Of a stretch of DNA of 14,734 nucleotides, positions 1 through 8,540 are shown in pieces. This DNA comes from Bacteroidales bacterium (GTDB taxonomy: Bacteria; Bacteroidota; Bacteroidia; Bacteroidales; UBA932). Both the position numbers and the translations under genes were made by a program. The notes under the pieces are model-generated. The model was given only the letters and a program-made list of their open reading frames with translations. It had not been told where the DNA came from and ran no database searches. The stretch covers positions 1 to 14,734 of the forward strand of contig JAGCCD010000075.1 in assembly GCA_017651785.1 (NCBI GenBank), given 5' to 3'. Positions within the stretch are counted from its first letter, which is position 1. Each line of letters starts with the position of its first letter.

Positions 1-723
1 ATGTACGCCCGCAACAGGATCGTATACATGGACGAGGCTCCCTGGCCCGAGGGGCACGACTACATGAAGCTTGAGGGAATGCCCATGGGCTCGGCCCTGT
101 ACTATAAGGTTGGCGGCATCAACAAGACGGACGAAGACCTTGTGAACCACAAGCAGATGAGCGGCGCCACCAAGGGCGACTTCTGGTTCGAAGACCTTGA
201 CGGCGACGGCGAAATCACCACGCTGGACCGCTACCGGATGGGTTACACAGCCGTTCCCCAGATAGTGTTCGGCCTGAGCTTCGACGCCTTCTGGAAGAAC
301 TTCGACCTGTCTATCCTTTTCCAGGGACAGGCGCTCGCACGCTACTACTACTCCCCTGCAATGGACCCCGTCTCCGGCAACCTCGACTACTTTGCAGCAG
401 AGAACGCCTGGAGGCTTGACAACACAGATTCCAACTACCCCAGGATAGGTTCCACGGTGAGCAACGGCGGCGTAAACCGCTCCGACTTCTACTCCCGCAA
501 CGCCGCGTTCCTGCGTCTTAAGAACGTAGAGCTGGGCTACACCCTGCCAGTGAGCCAGTTCAGCTACAAGCTGGGGATCAGGAGCCTGCGCTTCTATGTG
601 GCAGGTTACAACCTCCTCACCTTCTCCGAACTCAAGTTCGTCGACCCCGAAACCTCGGACGAGAGCTACCAGACCTACCCGCAAATGCGGATTGTGAACA
701 CCGGTGTCAAACTTACATTCTAA
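1..723 (+). CDS. susC: SusC/RagA-family TonB-dependent outer-membrane transporter, C-terminal fragment
   Basis: This is the last 240 residues of a SusC-like transporter, a family normally about 1000 residues long. These proteins form a 22-strand outer-membrane barrel that imports oligosaccharides, driven by TonB. The frame is already open at base 1 and the methionine there is internal, so the gene is cut by the window edge. What remains is typical barrel sequence: alternating aromatic strands, the segment PQIVFGLSFDAFWKNFDLS at about residues 86-104, an LRLKNVELGYTLP strand near residue 171, and a terminal phenylalanine (VNTGVKLTF) as expected for the last strand read by the Bam machinery. 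The SusD-like partner begins six bases after the stop, the usual arrangement of the complex. The plug domain, carboxypeptidase-like domain and TonB box lie outside the window, so substrate type cannot be read from this piece. Confidence 0.96.
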   Translation: MYARNRIVYMDEAPWPEGHDYMKLEGMPMGSALYYKVGGINKTDEDLVNHKQMSGATKGDFWFEDLDGDGEITTLDRYRMGYTAVPQIVFGLSFDAFWKNFDLSILFQGQALARYYYSPAMDPVSGNLDYFAAENAWRLDNTDSNYPRIGSTVSNGGVNRSDFYSRNAAFLRLKNVELGYTLPVSQFSYKLGIRSLRFYVAGYNLLTFSELKFVDPETSDESYQTYPQMRIVNTGVKLTF

Positions 724-729
724 GAGGCC

Positions 730-2712
730 ATGAAAAAGATTTTCGTAATTATAGCCGCAGCTCTGGCCCTGGCATCCTGCAACGACGGTTTCCTTGACAA
801 GAAGCCCCTCAACAAGCTCAGTGAAGACGCCGTCTTCAACAGCGACGCCCTTGCAGAAGCGTACGTAAACGCGCTCTACACTGTTCTTCCAGACCCTTAT
901 CAGGAGGGCAACGTAGGCTGCATCTCAGACGAGGGATACTTCCGCTACGGAGGCACCTCCACCCGCTATATCGCCTCCGGATTCATGGATCCGGACAACG
1001 TTATGTACATCAAGGAAGGCGGACAGGCCCATAACACCCGTACCACCATCCTCAACATATGGAACCGCACCTACGAGTGGATCTACAGGATGAACTACTT
1101 CCTGCAGTATATAGATCAGAACGGCACGGCAATGTCCGACGCCGCAAAGCAGCGCCTCACCGGCGAGGTCTATTTCCTCCGCGCCTGGTCGTACTTCCTG
1201 CTCATCCAGCGCTACTCGGGCGTCCCCATCATCAAAAAGCCCCACGCGCTTACCGACGACTTCACCGTCGAGCGCTCAGACTTCGACACCTGCGTAGACT
1301 TCATCCTGGAAGACCTGGACAAGGCCTATTCCATGCTTCCCGCCAAGGGAGAAACCGCAAAGGGACGCATCAACAAAGATGTAGTCCTCGCGCTCCGAAG
1401 CCGCCTCACCCTCATTGCCGCATCCAAGCAGTTCAACGACCCCGACCAGCCTCAGGGCGGCATCTTCCGCGGCGCATACAGCCGTGACAAGTGGGAAAGG
1501 GCGTTCGACGCCGCCAAGGCAATAGTAGACCGTGCCGATGTAGACGGCGCCTATGTGCTGGACGACACCTACGACGGCTTCTGGAAAGATCCCGATTCTC
1601 CCGAACTCATCTGGGCAAAGTACTTCGTGGCCACCTCGGACGCAGACGACAACTACACCAAGAAAGCCCAGCTCCTGTACACCGTAGAGTACTTCAACGG
1701 CTGGGAGGCGTTCCACCCTTCACAGGCGGCGCAACTCGACTTCGAGATGACCAACGGCAAAAAGTGGTTCGAGGAAGATTCCGGATACGATCCAAACCAC
1801 CCGTACAAGAACCGCGATCCCCGTTTCTACTACTGCATCGCAGCTCCCTTCTACCCCTACGAGCACACGGACAAGAACGGCAACACTACCTCGGAGCCTC
1901 TGCTGCTCTACTACCAGTACGACGACATGACCAGGGCAGACTTCCTGGTGAGCAAGAACCCCAGCGAGCCCGCATACTCCGCAAGGGGCAAGCACCAGTG
2001 CTCGGGCAACCACGCCGGACTTGAGCTCTACAAGTGGTTCATTCCCACTTCATACATCTCCGAGTCGCAGACCGGCAGCCTCCTTTACCCCTGGTTCCGC
2101 CTTGCAGAAATGTATCTCAACTATGCAGAGGCCGCCTACATGCTGGGCAAGGAAGACATCTGCCGCGAATACATCAACAAGATTCGCCAGAGGCCCGATG
2201 TAATGATGCCTCCCGTGACCGAGAGCGGAGAAAACCTCTGGGACCGCCTGGTGAACGAGCGTCGCGTTGAGCTGTACGCAGAGACCTTCCGCTACTTCGA
2301 CCTGCGCCGCTGGAAGATGGCAGATTTCTATGAGAACGTGCCTCTGGGCAGCGCCGTGGCGATGGTGCTCAAGAACGGCAACCAGATGGACACCGTATAC
2401 CGCGTCGCCCGCCTGTACGACGAGACCAAGAACAACACCAACTACTACTGGGGAAACAAAGAGGCCAGCTCCACCTACGTCTACTCTGGATACACCTCAG
2501 ACCCCCGCTACGGCAAACCCATAGAATACATCATCACCTACAAGTGGCTCGGCAAGGAGTACAAGATAGACTTCGGCGACTGCATCCTCAACCAGAACCC
2601 CACTCCGAGGTACTTCCCCGAGGACGGACGCAACTACCTCATGCCAATCCCCCGCAACGAGATAACCAAGAGCGAGGGCAAGCTCCTCCAGAATCCTGGA
2701 TATCCCAACTAA
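730..2712 (+). CDS. susD: SusD/RagB-family surface glycan-binding lipoprotein
   Basis: This is a SusD-like lipoprotein of 660 residues, which sits as a lid on the SusC barrel and captures glycan at the cell surface. A lipoprotein signal peptide is clear: MKK, a hydrophobic run, then LASC with Cys17 as the lipidation site. The N-terminal family motif follows immediately (NDGFLDKKPLNKLSEDAVF). The TPR-like helical core is recognisable at residue 148 onward (YFLRAWSYFLLIQRYSGVPI), and the C-terminal SusD signature LVNERRVELYAE starts at residue 507, followed by FRYFDLRRWK. The family is usually 500-600 residues, so this member is long. The extra length falls mostly in aromatic-rich loops between about residues 290 and 450, where the ligand site usually lies. 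The gene follows susC by six bases and precedes the next lipoprotein by four. It is not an enzyme. Ligand specificity is inferred only from its neighbours. Confidence 0.96.
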   Translation: MKKIFVIIAAALALASCNDGFLDKKPLNKLSEDAVFNSDALAEAYVNALYTVLPDPYQEGNVGCISDEGYFRYGGTSTRYIASGFMDPDNVMYIKEGGQAHNTRTTILNIWNRTYEWIYRMNYFLQYIDQNGTAMSDAAKQRLTGEVYFLRAWSYFLLIQRYSGVPIIKKPHALTDDFTVERSDFDTCVDFILEDLDKAYSMLPAKGETAKGRINKDVVLALRSRLTLIAASKQFNDPDQPQGGIFRGAYSRDKWERAFDAAKAIVDRADVDGAYVLDDTYDGFWKDPDSPELIWAKYFVATSDADDNYTKKAQLLYTVEYFNGWEAFHPSQAAQLDFEMTNGKKWFEEDSGYDPNHPYKNRDPRFYYCIAAPFYPYEHTDKNGNTTSEPLLLYYQYDDMTRADFLVSKNPSEPAYSARGKHQCSGNHAGLELYKWFIPTSYISESQTGSLLYPWFRLAEMYLNYAEAAYMLGKEDICREYINKIRQRPDVMMPPVTESGENLWDRLVNERRVELYAETFRYFDLRRWKMADFYENVPLGSAVAMVLKNGNQMDTVYRVARLYDETKNNTNYYWGNKEASSTYVYSGYTSDPRYGKPIEYIITYKWLGKEYKIDFGDCILNQNPTPRYFPEDGRNYLMPIPRNEITKSEGKLLQNPGYPN

Positions 2713-2716
2713 AAGT

Positions 2717-4057
2717 ATGAAATTCAATCTTCTGATAATTGCGGCAATGCTTGCCGTCTCCTGCAACGGGGGCGGCAAGCTTACCTGCAACTACAACGCG
2801 GCCGATATATCAACCGTAGAGGGTGAGCACACCATGCTCGCAGGCTTCGCCGCCCGCAACGAACTGTCTACCGACCTGCACCTGCCGCTATACACCCACT
2901 GCCTCGTGGTGTCTGACGGCACAGACAAGGCTTGCATCATCTCCAACGACCTTATGGAGATATCGCCCGAGCTCAGCCTGGAATGGCGCAAGGAGATATC
3001 TGAAAAGTCCGGCCTACCGCTTGACCGCATATTCATGCACTGCATCCACACCCATTCGGCGCCACGCAACGGCGGCTGGAGGGCGGAACCTGGCGGAAGC
3101 AACTACTCCCACAAGGAACGCCTCCATAAAGTGCTGGTAGAGAATGCGGTAAAGACCATTACGGACGAGGCGTCGTTCCGTCCCTTCAAAATGGAAACCG
3201 GCATAGCGCAGACCAGCATCAACGGCAACCGCTGTGAGAAGACGGGCCCCGTAGACAGAGACGTCTATGTGGTCCGTTTCCTCGACTCAAAGGGAGCGCC
3301 CATCGTGTCCATAATGAACATCGCCTGCCATCCCGTCTGTATGGGCGCGGGCAGCCTGCTGGTCTCTTCCGACTATCCCGGCGTTGCCGGAAAGATCCTC
3401 CGGGAGGCCTGGGGCGGAGACGTCTTCCAGCTCACCGGAGCCGCCGGCAACATGGACCCGGCAAAAGGCCCCAAGAAGGTTGAGTATGCCGAGGAATGCG
3501 GCCGCAGCCTTGCAGATTCAATACTTACCGTCAAGTTCACGCCCGTCCGCGCAACCGGCGAGTTCAAGGTAGTGAACGACACCGTGGCACTGCCATACCG
3601 CATAGCGGAAGTAACGCCCGAGGCCGTAATTGCCCATGCAGAAGAGATTTCCGCCTGGGACAAGACCGTTTCCGCCAGCTGGAAAGACGATGTACAGGGC
3701 TGGAAAGAACTTATCCTGAGCCGTTTCAAAGACGGCGAGGTAAAGTCCGCGCTTGACTTCACCATGGGCGCCGTAAACATCAACGGCGTCATATTCTTCT
3801 TCACCCAGGGAGAGCCTTTCTGCGAGTACCAGATGAACGCCCGCAGCAAGTTTCCCGGCCGCACGGTATTCTTTGCCGGTTACACCAACGGACAGAATTC
3901 CTACCTGCCTTCTGCGCACGCATACGAGTACCGCAAAGGCTACGAATACGAAATCGACCAGATGCACGTCTACATCAAGGCCCCTTATCCCCTGTCGGAC
4001 AAGATGCCCCAGGCCTTCGAAGACGCCATAGAAAAAACAATACGGGAGGCATTATGA
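2717..4057 (+). CDS. Neutral/alkaline ceramidase N-terminal-domain-like lipoprotein lacking the serine nucleophile
   Basis: This 446-residue lipoprotein (lipobox LAVSC, Cys16) has the fold signature of the N-terminal catalytic domain of neutral/alkaline non-lysosomal ceramidases. Visible zinc-site motifs are HTHSAP at residues 111-116, CHPVCMG with His205, GEPFCEY with Glu366, and a tyrosine-rich stretch NGQNSYLPSAHAYEY including Tyr396. These match in order the His, His, Glu and Tyr ligands known for bacterial ceramidase. The loop that carries the ceramidase serine nucleophile (G-D-x-S-P) reads GNMDP here, with Asp247 in the serine position. The C-terminal beta domain of true ceramidases, which total about 640 residues or more, is also absent. 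A metal-dependent hydrolase acting on something other than ceramide is therefore more likely. Such proteins occur in Bacteroidetes polysaccharide loci, where their role is poorly defined. The stop overlaps the next start (ATGA at 4054). The fold call is firm, but the activity is unknown. Confidence 0.85.
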   Translation: MKFNLLIIAAMLAVSCNGGGKLTCNYNAADISTVEGEHTMLAGFAARNELSTDLHLPLYTHCLVVSDGTDKACIISNDLMEISPELSLEWRKEISEKSGLPLDRIFMHCIHTHSAPRNGGWRAEPGGSNYSHKERLHKVLVENAVKTITDEASFRPFKMETGIAQTSINGNRCEKTGPVDRDVYVVRFLDSKGAPIVSIMNIACHPVCMGAGSLLVSSDYPGVAGKILREAWGGDVFQLTGAAGNMDPAKGPKKVEYAEECGRSLADSILTVKFTPVRATGEFKVVNDTVALPYRIAEVTPEAVIAHAEEISAWDKTVSASWKDDVQGWKELILSRFKDGEVKSALDFTMGAVNINGVIFFFTQGEPFCEYQMNARSKFPGRTVFFAGYTNGQNSYLPSAHAYEYRKGYEYEIDQMHVYIKAPYPLSDKMPQAFEDAIEKTIREAL

Positions 4058-5862
4058 TGATCCTTTCTTTCCTGCTTGCCGCTGCAATAAACGTGGCCAC
4101 GGTGGCCAATCCGCCAAGGTACGACATAGTCCCCATGCCCAAGAGCCTCACTCCCGCGGAGGGCGAATTCGTGCTAAATAAAAAGACCCACCTGGTGGTA
4201 GAGGACTCCCTGTTCGGCGAAATCGCAGAAGATTTCACCGCCCAGGTGGCAACTGCCACAGGCTTTAAGCTTAACGGAAAAGGCGCGGCCATCACCCTCC
4301 GCAAAGTTCCCGGACTTGCCAAAGAGGCATACCGGCTGAATGTAAAGCCGGACGGCGTGCTCATAGAGGCAACCGAGGTGAATGGCGCCTTCTACGGGCT
4401 CCAGACGCTGCTGCAGCTGCTTCCCGCAGAGGTTTACGGCTCCGTCAAGGCAAAGGGAGTCAAGAAATGGACCGCCCCCTGCTGCTCCATTTACGACGAG
4501 CCCGAGTTCTGGTACCGCGGTTTCCTGTTCGACTCAGGACGCTTCTTCTTCCCAAAGGAGGAGCTGATGAAGTTCATCGACCTCATGGCCATGCACAAGC
4601 AGAACAAGTTCCACTGGCACCTCACGGAAGACCAGGGCTGGCGCATACAGATAGACAAGTATCCCAAGCTCACCGAGGTGGGTGCCTGGCGCAAGGAAAC
4701 CGCCTGGCACAGCGGCATCGGCAACGGAGAGCCCCACGGCGGCTTCTACACCAAAGACGATATCCGTGAAGTAGTGGAATACGCACGCAGGCGCTGCGTA
4801 GACGTTATTCCGGAGGTTGAAATCCCCGGCCACTGCACCGCCGCCATCACCGCCTATCCCGAGCTCAGCTGCTTCCCGGAGAGGCATTATGAGGTAGAGA
4901 CACGCTGGGGCATTTGGAAGAACCTCTATGCTCCCACGGCCAAAACCTTCACCTTCCTGGAAGACGTATTCACCGAGCTCTTCGACCTCTTCCCGTACGA
5001 CATCTATCACATCGGCGGAGACGAGGCACCCAAAGACGTCTACAAGGAGAGCCAGTACTGCCAGGACCTCATGAAAGTGCTTGGAATTGAGTCTGAAGAA
5101 GAGCTCCAGACCTTCTTTGTGAAGAGAATGGGAGACTTCCTGCGCAAGCACGGCAAAACCGTCATCGGCTGGGACGAAATCCTGGACGGAGGCGCCCTTG
5201 ACGACCCCATTGCAATGTCTTACCGCGGTCACGCACCCGCTGCCCGCGGCATAAAGAGGGGCATACGCGTAGTGCTCACCCCCAACCGCTGGTGCTATCT
5301 TGACAACAAGCAGGAAGACCAGGACGACCAGACCGCCCAGGAGATCTTCATGCCCCTCAAGAAAGTATACTGCTACTACCCGGCCGTAGATTCCCTGCCG
5401 GACCTCAGCGCCAAGTACATCGTTGGCTACGAGACCTGCCTCTGGACAGAGTACGTGTGGGACAACCACATCGCCGAGTACCAGGCCTTCCCGCGCAACG
5501 TGGCGGCCGCCGAGGTTGGCTGGACATCCCGCTCCAACAAAGACTGGGAGAGCTTCCGCCTGCGCATGCCCAAGATACTCAAGAGACTGGACGCCAAGCA
5601 GATAGAGTACTGCCCCGTATACTGGGACGTAATCTTCGACTACGACCGCCGTCTCCCCTTCCCCAAGCCCATGAACCTTGAGCTTGACTATCCCGACGGC
5701 GTGGTCCACTACACCCTGGACGGCTCCGAGCCCACCGCCAAGAGTCCCGTCTACGACGGCACCTCCTTCATGGTAGACAAGGGCAGCGTCATCAAGGCGC
5801 GCGGCTTCACCGCCAAGGGAAAGCCCATAGGCAAGACCGTCACTAAAGTGTTCGAAAAATGA
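4054..5862 (+). CDS. GH20 beta-N-acetylhexosaminidase (first of a tandem pair)
   Basis: This is a 602-residue family GH20 exo-hexosaminidase, which removes terminal beta-linked GlcNAc or GalNAc by substrate-assisted catalysis. Residues 1-18 look like a Sec signal peptide with probable cleavage after TVA, and there is no lipobox, so it is probably periplasmic. The GH20b-type N-terminal alpha/beta domain (about 23-145) precedes the TIM barrel. Barrel motifs include WYRG (Arg155 binds substrate), KFHWHLTEDQGWR, HIGGDE with the catalytic pair Asp323-Glu324, GWDEIL, and LWTEY. A chitobiase-type C-terminal domain with YTLDGSEPT follows near residue 550. Two pocket positions are unusual: the W of the common SW-x-G motif is tyrosine (SYRG, Tyr390), and the usual RHF is RFF (Arg163). 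The start overlaps the previous stop, and GGGAGG at 4044-4049 lies four bases before the first of two adjacent ATGs (4054 or 4057). The linkage cleaved is not determinable from sequence. Confidence 0.95.
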   Translation: MMILSFLLAAAINVATVANPPRYDIVPMPKSLTPAEGEFVLNKKTHLVVEDSLFGEIAEDFTAQVATATGFKLNGKGAAITLRKVPGLAKEAYRLNVKPDGVLIEATEVNGAFYGLQTLLQLLPAEVYGSVKAKGVKKWTAPCCSIYDEPEFWYRGFLFDSGRFFFPKEELMKFIDLMAMHKQNKFHWHLTEDQGWRIQIDKYPKLTEVGAWRKETAWHSGIGNGEPHGGFYTKDDIREVVEYARRRCVDVIPEVEIPGHCTAAITAYPELSCFPERHYEVETRWGIWKNLYAPTAKTFTFLEDVFTELFDLFPYDIYHIGGDEAPKDVYKESQYCQDLMKVLGIESEEELQTFFVKRMGDFLRKHGKTVIGWDEILDGGALDDPIAMSYRGHAPAARGIKRGIRVVLTPNRWCYLDNKQEDQDDQTAQEIFMPLKKVYCYYPAVDSLPDLSAKYIVGYETCLWTEYVWDNHIAEYQAFPRNVAAAEVGWTSRSNKDWESFRLRMPKILKRLDAKQIEYCPVYWDVIFDYDRRLPFPKPMNLELDYPDGVVHYTLDGSEPTAKSPVYDGTSFMVDKGSVIKARGFTAKGKPIGKTVTKVFEK

Positions 5863-7697
5863 GACGCTCCGCATTATATCTGGCAGCAGCGCTTCTGCTG
5901 GCGGCATGCGCCAAAGAAGCCGGGCAGCCCGCCGCTCCACAGGTCATCCCTCAGCCGGAGCACCTGCAGGCGATAGGAGATCCGTTCACCATAACGCGCA
6001 GCACGCCAATATGGATTGACACTCCGTCCGAGGAAGTGGCACGCACCGCCGGAATGCTCAGCGAGCGCTTCGGCAAGGCCGCGGGTTTCCAGCTCAAAAC
6101 CGCAGAGGAGTTCCCGCAGAGCGGCGGCATCTACTTCATGGAAACCGGGGGATACCCCCAAGAAGGTTACCTCCTGCGCGTAGAGCCCGGCCGCATCATC
6201 ATAGAATACAGCTCCGGCGCCGGTGCATTCTATGCAATGCAGACCCTCCTGCAGCTGCTCCCAAAGGAGATTTTCTCCGATTCTCCCGTAAAGGGCGTAA
6301 AATGGACGGTTCCCGGAGTAGACATAGAAGACAGCCCCCGCTTCCCCTACCGCGGAATGCATCTTGACTGCTGCCTCCACTTCTTCGACATCCCCTTCCT
6401 GCAGCGCTACATAGACCTTATGGCGCTTCACAAGGTAAACCGCTTCCACTGGCACCTCACCGAAGACCAGGGCTGGAGGATAGAGATTAAGAAGTACCCC
6501 CTGCTCACAGAGAAGGGCCAGTGGCGCAAAGAGACCGTTGTGGGCTCCCTCTCGTCGGGCATTTACGACGGCAAGCCCCACGGCGGCTTCTACACGCAGG
6601 AGGAGATAAAGGACCTCATAGCGTATGCAGCCGCCCGATATGTCACAATTATACCGGAAATAGAGATTCCCGGCCACTCACTTGCGGCCATATCCTGCTA
6701 TCCCGAGCTCAGCTGCGGACTGGAAGACCATTACGAGACCGCCACCCGCTGGGGCATCTTCCGTCAGGTCTACTGCCCTAAGGAAGAGACCTTCAAGTTC
6801 CTGGAAGACGTGTTCGACGAGGTGATAGACCTCTTCCCGTCCGAGCTCATCCACATAGGCGGCGACGAGTGCCCCAAGACAAGCTGGAAGCAATGTCCCC
6901 ACTGCCAGGCGCTTATAAAGAAGCTCGGCCTCAAGGACGAGTTCGAGCTGCAGAGCTGGTTCATCCAGAGGATGGAGAAGTACATCAACTCCAAGGGACG
7001 CCAGATAATAGGCTGGGACGAAATCCTCCAGGGAGGCCTTGCCCCCAACGCCAAAGTGATGTCCTGGCTAGGCGAAGAGGGCGGAATAAAGGCCGCCCAG
7101 CAGCATCACGAGGTGGTAATGGCACCATATCCCAAGTACTATCTTGACTACTGGCAGGCAGATCCCGACAGCGAACCCCTCGCCATGGGCGGCCCCACCC
7201 TGCTGCGCACAATGTATGAGTACAACCCCGTGCCCGATGTCCTTACTTACGAGGAACAAAAGTACATAATCGGAGTTGAGGGCTGCGTGTGGACGGAATA
7301 CATGCCCACTCCCGCCCGTGTAGAGTACATGGCCTGGCCCCGTATGTGCGCCATTGCAGAGAGCGGCTGGAGCAAGGCACCCAAAGACTGGGACGGCTTC
7401 ACCCGCAGGCTGGAAACCCACCTTGGCAGGCTCGACCTGCTGAACGTGGGCTACTGCAAGGCTTTCTGGAACCCGTTCATAGACTTCCACAAAGACACTG
7501 AGTACAGCAAAGTGGTCACAATGAGCGTAGACGCTCCGGATGCTGAGATCCACTATACCCTGGACGGCACCACCCCCACTGCGGCTTCACCCCTGTACAC
7601 CGGCCCCTTCGCCATCAACCGCCAGCAGAAAGTGACGGCTGTCACCATAAGGAACGGAAAGCAATTAGGAGAAATCAAGTATAAAGAATTCAGATAA
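5859..7697 (+). CDS. GH20 beta-N-acetylhexosaminidase lipoprotein (second of a tandem pair)
   Basis: This 612-residue GH20 enzyme is a paralogue of its upstream neighbour, but it is a lipoprotein: the signal peptide ends LLAAC with Cys17, so it is anchored in a membrane. The order is GH20b-like domain (about 30-155), barrel with PYRG (Arg165), RFHWHLTEDQGWR, the catalytic HIGGDE with Asp336-Glu337, GWDEIL, the canonical pocket SWLGEEGG (Trp403), YYLDYWQ and VWTEYM, then a C-terminal chitobiase-type domain containing YTLDGTTPT. The motif that is usually D-x-x-R-H-F reads DCCLHF (170-175), so leucine replaces arginine, while Trp403 keeps the pocket of ordinary hexosaminidases. The two GH20 genes share almost identical DNA across the HWHLTEDQGW motif, consistent with duplication, but differ in signal type and pocket residues, suggesting divided roles. 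The start overlaps the previous stop (ATGA at 5859). Confidence 0.96.
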   Translation: MRRSALYLAAALLLAACAKEAGQPAAPQVIPQPEHLQAIGDPFTITRSTPIWIDTPSEEVARTAGMLSERFGKAAGFQLKTAEEFPQSGGIYFMETGGYPQEGYLLRVEPGRIIIEYSSGAGAFYAMQTLLQLLPKEIFSDSPVKGVKWTVPGVDIEDSPRFPYRGMHLDCCLHFFDIPFLQRYIDLMALHKVNRFHWHLTEDQGWRIEIKKYPLLTEKGQWRKETVVGSLSSGIYDGKPHGGFYTQEEIKDLIAYAAARYVTIIPEIEIPGHSLAAISCYPELSCGLEDHYETATRWGIFRQVYCPKEETFKFLEDVFDEVIDLFPSELIHIGGDECPKTSWKQCPHCQALIKKLGLKDEFELQSWFIQRMEKYINSKGRQIIGWDEILQGGLAPNAKVMSWLGEEGGIKAAQQHHEVVMAPYPKYYLDYWQADPDSEPLAMGGPTLLRTMYEYNPVPDVLTYEEQKYIIGVEGCVWTEYMPTPARVEYMAWPRMCAIAESGWSKAPKDWDGFTRRLETHLGRLDLLNVGYCKAFWNPFIDFHKDTEYSKVVTMSVDAPDAEIHYTLDGTTPTAASPLYTGPFAINRQQKVTAVTIRNGKQLGEIKYKEFR

Positions 7698-7700
7698 ACT

Positions 7701-8540
7701 ATGGCACTCAGACTAACGGAGCAACCTTCGCTCCACGACAATCTGGAAAAGAAGAGCGTGGCACAGCTGCTGCGCGAGATCAACGAGGAGGACAAGAAAG
7801 TACCCCTGGCAATAGAGGCCGCCCTTCCCCAGATAGAAACCCTGGTAAACGCAATAGAAAAAACCATACTGGGCGGCGGCCGTATGTTCTATCTTGGCTG
7901 CGGCACCGGCGGAAAGCTTGCCGTTCTTGACATCCTTGAGGTTCCCAACACCTACGGCGTAGACCCCGAGATATGGCAGGCAGTTCTGGCCGGCGGCGTA
8001 GAGAACCTCGTCCTCGACCTTGAAGAGGCTGAGGACGACATAGAGGAAGGCTGGAGGACCCTGCGGGACAAGCACCACATTACGCCCAAAGACATAGTGG
8101 TTGGCATATCCGCCAGCGGCTGCACGCCGTACGTTCTTGCTGCAATGAAGGCCTGCAAAGAGCACGGCATCCCCTGCGGCTCCTTCTGCAACAACCCCGG
8201 TTCCCCCATTTCCGATTGGGTAGACTATCCGGTAGAGATCATCACCGGCCCCGAATTCATTACGGGCAGCACCAGAATGAAGTCCGGCACCTCGCAGAAA
8301 CTCCTCTGCGACATGATCAGCACAACCATTATGTGCCGCCTGGGCCGCGTGGAGGGCAACCGTATGGTGCGGGCCAACCTCATCAACAACAAAGTTGTAG
8401 ACCGTCTCACCCGCACCATGGTAGAGCGCAACCCCGGCCTTAGCTACGAGTTCTGCGAGCAAACCATCAAGAAGTGCGGCGGCCTGGTAAAAGCCGAGGA
8501 ATACCTCATAAAGAGCGGTGTAATCAAGGCACGCGTATGA
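7701..8540 (+). CDS. murQ: N-acetylmuramic acid 6-phosphate etherase (MurQ-like, SIS domain)
   Basis: This 279-residue cytoplasmic SIS-domain protein (no signal peptide) matches MurQ, which removes D-lactate from MurNAc 6-phosphate to give GlcNAc 6-phosphate in peptidoglycan recycling. The family landmarks are in order: the N-terminal INEEDKKVPLAIE, the glycine loop YLGCGTGGK (64-72), LEVPNTYGVDP with Glu80, EEAEDD with Glu111, SASGCTPYV (137-145), NPGSP and TGSTRMKSGTSQK. Glu80 and Glu111 align with the catalytic glutamates 83 and 114 of E. coli MurQ. Several near-invariant loop residues differ from E. coli: GAGTSGR becomes GCGTGGK, ASGRTPY becomes ASGCTPY and SECPPTYG becomes LEVPNTYG. It is slightly shorter than the 298 residues of E. 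coli MurQ. This could be a diverged paralogue with altered substrate. It is the only cytoplasmic enzyme in the operon, and the kinase supplying its phosphorylated substrate is not nearby. It starts three bases after the GH20 stop. Confidence 0.9.
   Translation: MALRLTEQPSLHDNLEKKSVAQLLREINEEDKKVPLAIEAALPQIETLVNAIEKTILGGGRMFYLGCGTGGKLAVLDILEVPNTYGVDPEIWQAVLAGGVENLVLDLEEAEDDIEEGWRTLRDKHHITPKDIVVGISASGCTPYVLAAMKACKEHGIPCGSFCNNPGSPISDWVDYPVEIITGPEFITGSTRMKSGTSQKLLCDMISTTIMCRLGRVEGNRMVRANLINNKVVDRLTRTMVERNPGLSYEFCEQTIKKCGGLVKAEEYLIKSGVIKARV

Noticed and set aside
1..3. ATG at base 1 as a gene start
   Set aside because: The sequence is in the middle of a SusC barrel and there is no signal peptide. 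The methionine is internal and the gene is truncated by the window.
4534..5940. A minus-strand open frame of 468 codons
   Set aside because: It is a shadow of the first GH20 gene, whose catalytic motifs lie on the opposite strand. The GC-rich codon bias leaves the antisense frame free of stops.
8474..8536. Upstream in-frame start for the lamin-tail protein
   Set aside because: Using it would add 21 charged residues ahead of a clear signal peptide and overlap murQ deeply. The ATGA overlap at 8537 fits the operon pattern.
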